Origin: Bugula neritina
Lineage: Eukaryota > Bryozoa > Gymnolaemata > Cheilostomatida > Bugulidae
Reading direction: 5' to 3'
DNA length: 60,000 nucleotides
Assembly (NCBI GenBank): GCA_964035545.1
Contig: OZ037765.1
Span: forward strand, 16,364,698 to 16,424,697
Shown here one piece after another: positions 56,601-60,000 of this stretch. Both the position numbers and the translations under genes were made by a program. Every line of letters begins with the position of its first letter. Position 1 is the stretch's first letter. Under the pieces are notes generated by a model. It saw only the letters and a program-made list of their open reading frames with translations. It made no database searches and was not told the origin of the DNA.

Positions 56601-59600
56601 ATATCCAACCTTCAAACTCTTAGAAAACTGATCTTTCTTGACCTTTATGATAATCAAATTGAAGAAATCTCCGGACTTTCAAACCTGAGGTCTTTAAGAG
56701 TTCTCATGTTGGGAAAGAACAGGTATGCTATTGCTAGTTATATATATTTATAAAGACGAAAATACATCCAGTTAAGATTTAGTTTAAATAGAAACATACC
56801 TAGTTTGCTTCTTGCAACGAGTCATGCTTTTAATCAAAAACCAAATAAATTTAATGTATCATGTTTGTTTAGTTCACAGTCTATACTGTATTTTATGTAG
56901 CGTACTAAATCATTTTAAATTAAGGTTGTTATTGTAAATTATTATGTTGGTGTTCTATATATTCACAGAATAAAGAAAATTGAACATCTGGACAGTCTTG
57001 TTAAATTAGATGTTCTAGATCTTCATGGAAATGAGGTGAGGTTTCCTTTTGTATGAAGAATAAATCTGCTTTGCAAAAATATCAGTTATTACACTTCATA
57101 ATGAAAATTATATGGGGCAAGTTTTTCTATAAACTTATAAAATTTATTTCATGCCCTCAAGAAATAATTTGCACTTAGCACATATAATATTTTTAGGCTG
57201 CATGCAGTTCTTTATTTAGAAAATACTTTTAAGTTTATAATTATAATTACCTCGAATCTGACTGTTAATAAAGTCTTGAGTAACTAAATATATACACTTT
57301 GTTTCATGTCATTGACATGTATTTTGCTCTGAAAAACATAAAGTTGCCTACTTACTGCTCACTTTTTGCTTTTTTTTAAAGAAAGGTTTGTAAATTGTAT
57401 ATAATAAGAAAGTAATATATATTAAATAGTACACTGTTAGAGTGTGTAATACAGTAGTTTATTGCAGAGTGTAAAATTATAATATGCCATGATATTATGT
57501 TGTACTTACAGCATTATATTATAGAGTATAGGGTGTAGTATGAGTCAAATTAGTGCTAGAGGGAAAAGGTTTTGAGAATTTTCGACAAATTTTATTCTTG
57601 TTTTTTCTTGGTTGACAAAGTCAAGGGTTAGTGTACAGAGCATTTTTGTTAAGTTGGGTTTTCCATAAATCGTAATATAAAAATGGTTTTAAAATTAAGT
57701 AATTTCGGAGGCAGTTATATGTTTCTAGCACATATAACTGCTTTATTAAAATTCATAAGCATAAGCTGTACAGAAAAGAGAGTTGTAAAGCAAATTAGAT
57801 AAAACTAGCGTGTGTGACATAGAAATTATGTAAACATTATTATTTTGTTATTTAAATGTATTTTGGAAATTTTTTAGTTCTAACATAGCTCTTAATTTGC
57901 CACTTGCTAAATATTAAAACAAAATTAAAATCATTGCATCTGTTAGCTATACACACACACACGCACATACACACACGCACACACTTTGAACGCTCACACG
58001 CACGCACACACACACACACCTAGAGTATATTGTTGAGTATATGGTATGCTTGTAGATCCAAGTTATAGAAAATATAAACCACCTTGTTGAGCTGAGGGTC
58101 CTGAATCTGGCTGGAAATCGTATTTCGTTTGTTGACAATCTCACTGGAATGCTCTCCTTAGCTGAACTAAATCTACGCAGGAATCAAATATACTCTCTGG
58201 TTAGTTAGCTCTGCTCTCTGGGTAGTTAGTTCTACTGTCAAGTAGTGTGAACATTTCATTTAAGTTGAATGCTGGAAAAAAAGTAAAATTAAAGTAAAAA
58301 GTAAAGTTGCGTTTATACTTCTACTGAAAAAGTGCCGAGTTTCAGTTAATAACACTTGTCCAAGTACCCCTTTATAGTCAAACTGAAACTCAATGAAATC
58401 ATATTGATGCGAAAGCTTACTTTCTAAAAGTGAGATCTGACTCACGTAATCGCTATTTGATGCCTTTTAAAAATGTCGTGAATTAGTAAAGTTGACAGCA
58501 TAAAAGTGATAATTGAGAAGGTGTAGGCAAAATAATTATCAACATACAAGTACGTCATCTAATTGACAAAGTCATAACTAGATAACGACATTTACAAGAA
58601 GTTATTACTCCTTTTGAATGTTATTCTGAACTTGGCTGATTAAGTTATCACAGTACAAACATTTTTCACAATGCAATGCATCTTGGAGAAATTTCAACTT
58701 GGCCAAATTGAATTTCTGACTGAAAATCGTGAAGGTATAAACGCAACTTAAAACATTTTTTTCTGTTTATTGAGCTAAGGAGGAACATGCAAGCTTTTGC
58801 TTTATTAAATTTGTTAGAAATACATGCTCTAGTGTCTAGATAATGCTGATTTAAATTGTTGAAAGTCTTAGTTTTTAAAATGGTGCTTGCACATGGCTGA
58901 TGCTTCATTTATACCGTTTGCAATTTTTAGGATTTATTTTATGTTTGTAAGTGTATTGATGATCAATTAATGAAATAAAACATAAGTTTTTTCATATGAT
59001 TATCAAAATTGTTTTTAAACTTTGCTTCGTTATTTTTGTGTTTTAGACAGGTGTTGATCAGCTGCCAGCCCTTCAGAGGCTCTTCCTTAGCTGTAATGAA
59101 ATCACAAGGTTTGTTGTGTAGCATATGTTGTTTAGAATGTTTATATGAATGTTTTCATATATGAAGGTTCTCAGTACTTGGAAACAACACTACACATTTT
59201 GAACAAATATTTTGACATTCTTTTCACAAGTCCTGTTTCAAACTTTTAGATATCTATAAGTATGCAACAATCTATACATTTAGTTTATTGTAGAATCATT
59301 ATATTGGCATGTTATCAGCTTATGTGTCAATTAGTATTTGTATACAAGTTAAGTTATTAATATTGTTGAAATTAGTGTACTTTTGTTGTTTTCATACATC
59401 TCTCTATATGCTCATTTTAGGCTTTAAAAGTTTATCAACAACTAAATGTCATTATGTGAAATATTTCAACGTGTTAATTCTAGATGAAAATACATCTTAC
59501 CCTACATGCAAAGTAATTGGTGTTTTAAATCATTATATATGGCTCTATTCTATATCATTATGCTAATTACTATAGCATTTTAAAACTGATAAGCAATGTT

Positions 59601-59922
59601 GATTTTTTTGTAATAATCGGCTAAAAATTATTTATGAATTATGATTGATATATGCTCAGCATGACTAATATTTACTCAGTATGACTAATATATACTCAAA
59701 TATTCATGTAAATTATCAAATAGCTCAGCTACAAAAGACTTTGATGAATGAGTTTTGTCTTGATATGTTTTTAGTTTTGAAGACATAAAATGTCTGTCAA
59801 AGTCACACAGCTTACAGGAAATAGCCTTAGATGGGAATCCTATAGCCTCAGATCAATACTATAAACAGAACATATTGAGTAGCATGCAGCAGATCAGGCA
59901 GCTGGATATGAAGAGAGTTACG
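47641..59922 (+). CDS. LRRC49: LRRC49-like leucine-rich repeat protein (tubulin polyglutamylase complex), 5' part
   Basis: Eleven coding exons: 47641-47679, 47794-47877, 49498-49636, 53529-53687, 54024-54056 (a 33-nt microexon), 56073-56178, 56525-56722, 56969-57035, 58056-58199, 59047-59108, 59775-59922. Phases agree for 393 codons and the frame continues off the right edge. The first ~170 residues are Ser/Asn-rich and poorly conserved. Then come the family signature VCPILDGEDQLRLLNYQHN and SDS22-type leucine-rich repeats (LIFLDLYDNQIEEISGLSNL, LRVLMLGKNRIKKIEHL, LDVLDLHGNEIQVIENI, LRVLNLAGNRISFVDNL, LAELNLRRNQIYSL). An LRR cap ends in QLDMKRVT. Human LRRC49 has almost the same strings. It belongs to the complex that targets tubulin polyglutamylase (TTLL1) to microtubules and cilia. 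Identity is secure from exon 7 on. The first ATG (MAGSRNVSASKSE) is chosen for phase and is less certain. Confidence 0.9.
50124..50579. mobile_element. MITE-like element with CTAAGTGGGA terminal motifs
   Basis: The left end GGTTTCATCCCACTTAGACG is the inverted, near-identical counterpart of the right end (GTCTAAGTGGGATGACACC). The motif (G)TCTAAGTGGGA or a variant is reiterated: two copies on the left and three on the right, alternating with GCGTCC/ACGTC. The ~456-bp interior is AT-rich and non-coding. No target duplication is evident. It lies in the third coding intron of the LRRC49-like gene. Confidence 0.6.
57949..58018. repeat. (AC)n microsatellite
   Basis: Interrupted CA/GC-CA run (ACACGCACATACACACACG) in the intron just upstream of LRRC49-like exon 58056-58199, ending 37 bp before its acceptor. 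Confidence 0.9.
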
Positions 59923-60000
59923 GTTAGTTATTTGGTTCTGCACTCACTAGGTTTTATTCTGGACAAATACTTTATTTATTTAAATTATTATCTGCTTACA

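Overview
This window is AT-rich, intron-rich nuclear DNA from an invertebrate animal. All genes are metazoan families cut into short exons with GT-AG introns. The gaps and introns hold tRNA-derived SINEs, solo LTRs, small inverted-repeat elements, (TA)n tracts and degenerate ACT/AAT trinucleotide tracts. I cannot fix the phylum. The mix of a FAM234-like, a C16orf89-like, a JAZF1-like and an LRRC49-like gene fits a non-model bilaterian (for example a lophotrochozoan) or a cnidarian, and not an insect or nematode model.

Layout, left to right: (1) 505-772 minus, first coding exon of a SERBP1/HABP4-like gene whose remainder lies off the left edge. (2) 3092-11908 plus, a complete 15-exon FAM234-like membrane protein (767 aa). 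(3) 12629-21033 minus, a complete 7-exon C16orf89-like secreted protein (354 aa). (4) 23691-30351 minus, a complete 5-exon JAZF1-like zinc-finger protein (405 aa). (5) 32367-33231 plus, the mitochondrial ATP synthase c-subunit precursor (111 aa). (6) 33649-41643 minus, a complete 9-exon twinfilin (345 aa). (7) 47641-59922 plus, the first 11 coding exons of an LRRC49-like leucine-rich-repeat gene, open at the right edge. For every gene I joined exons by hand and checked that splice phases and total lengths are consistent.

The genes share no pathway. They act in ribosome binding (SERBP1), at the membrane (FAM234), in secretion (C16orf89), transcription (JAZF1), the mitochondrion (ATP5MC), actin (TWF) and tubulin polyglutamylation (LRRC49). 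Genes alternate between divergent and convergent pairs. Two convergent pairs end very close together: a palindromic AATAAATTTATT sits between FAM234 and C16orf89, and ATP5MC and twinfilin have poly(A) signals only 32 bp apart.

The most interesting non-genic items are: a near-canonical hammerhead ribozyme fold (14626-14670 minus) in a C16orf89 intron, probably a Penelope-like element remnant; a ~2.45 kb foldback element with ~600-bp arms in a twinfilin intron; a ~1.3 kb element with G-rich terminal inverted repeats and reiterated CCATTGTGCCCC motifs; and a SINE nested in a solo LTR with an exact 17-bp target duplication.
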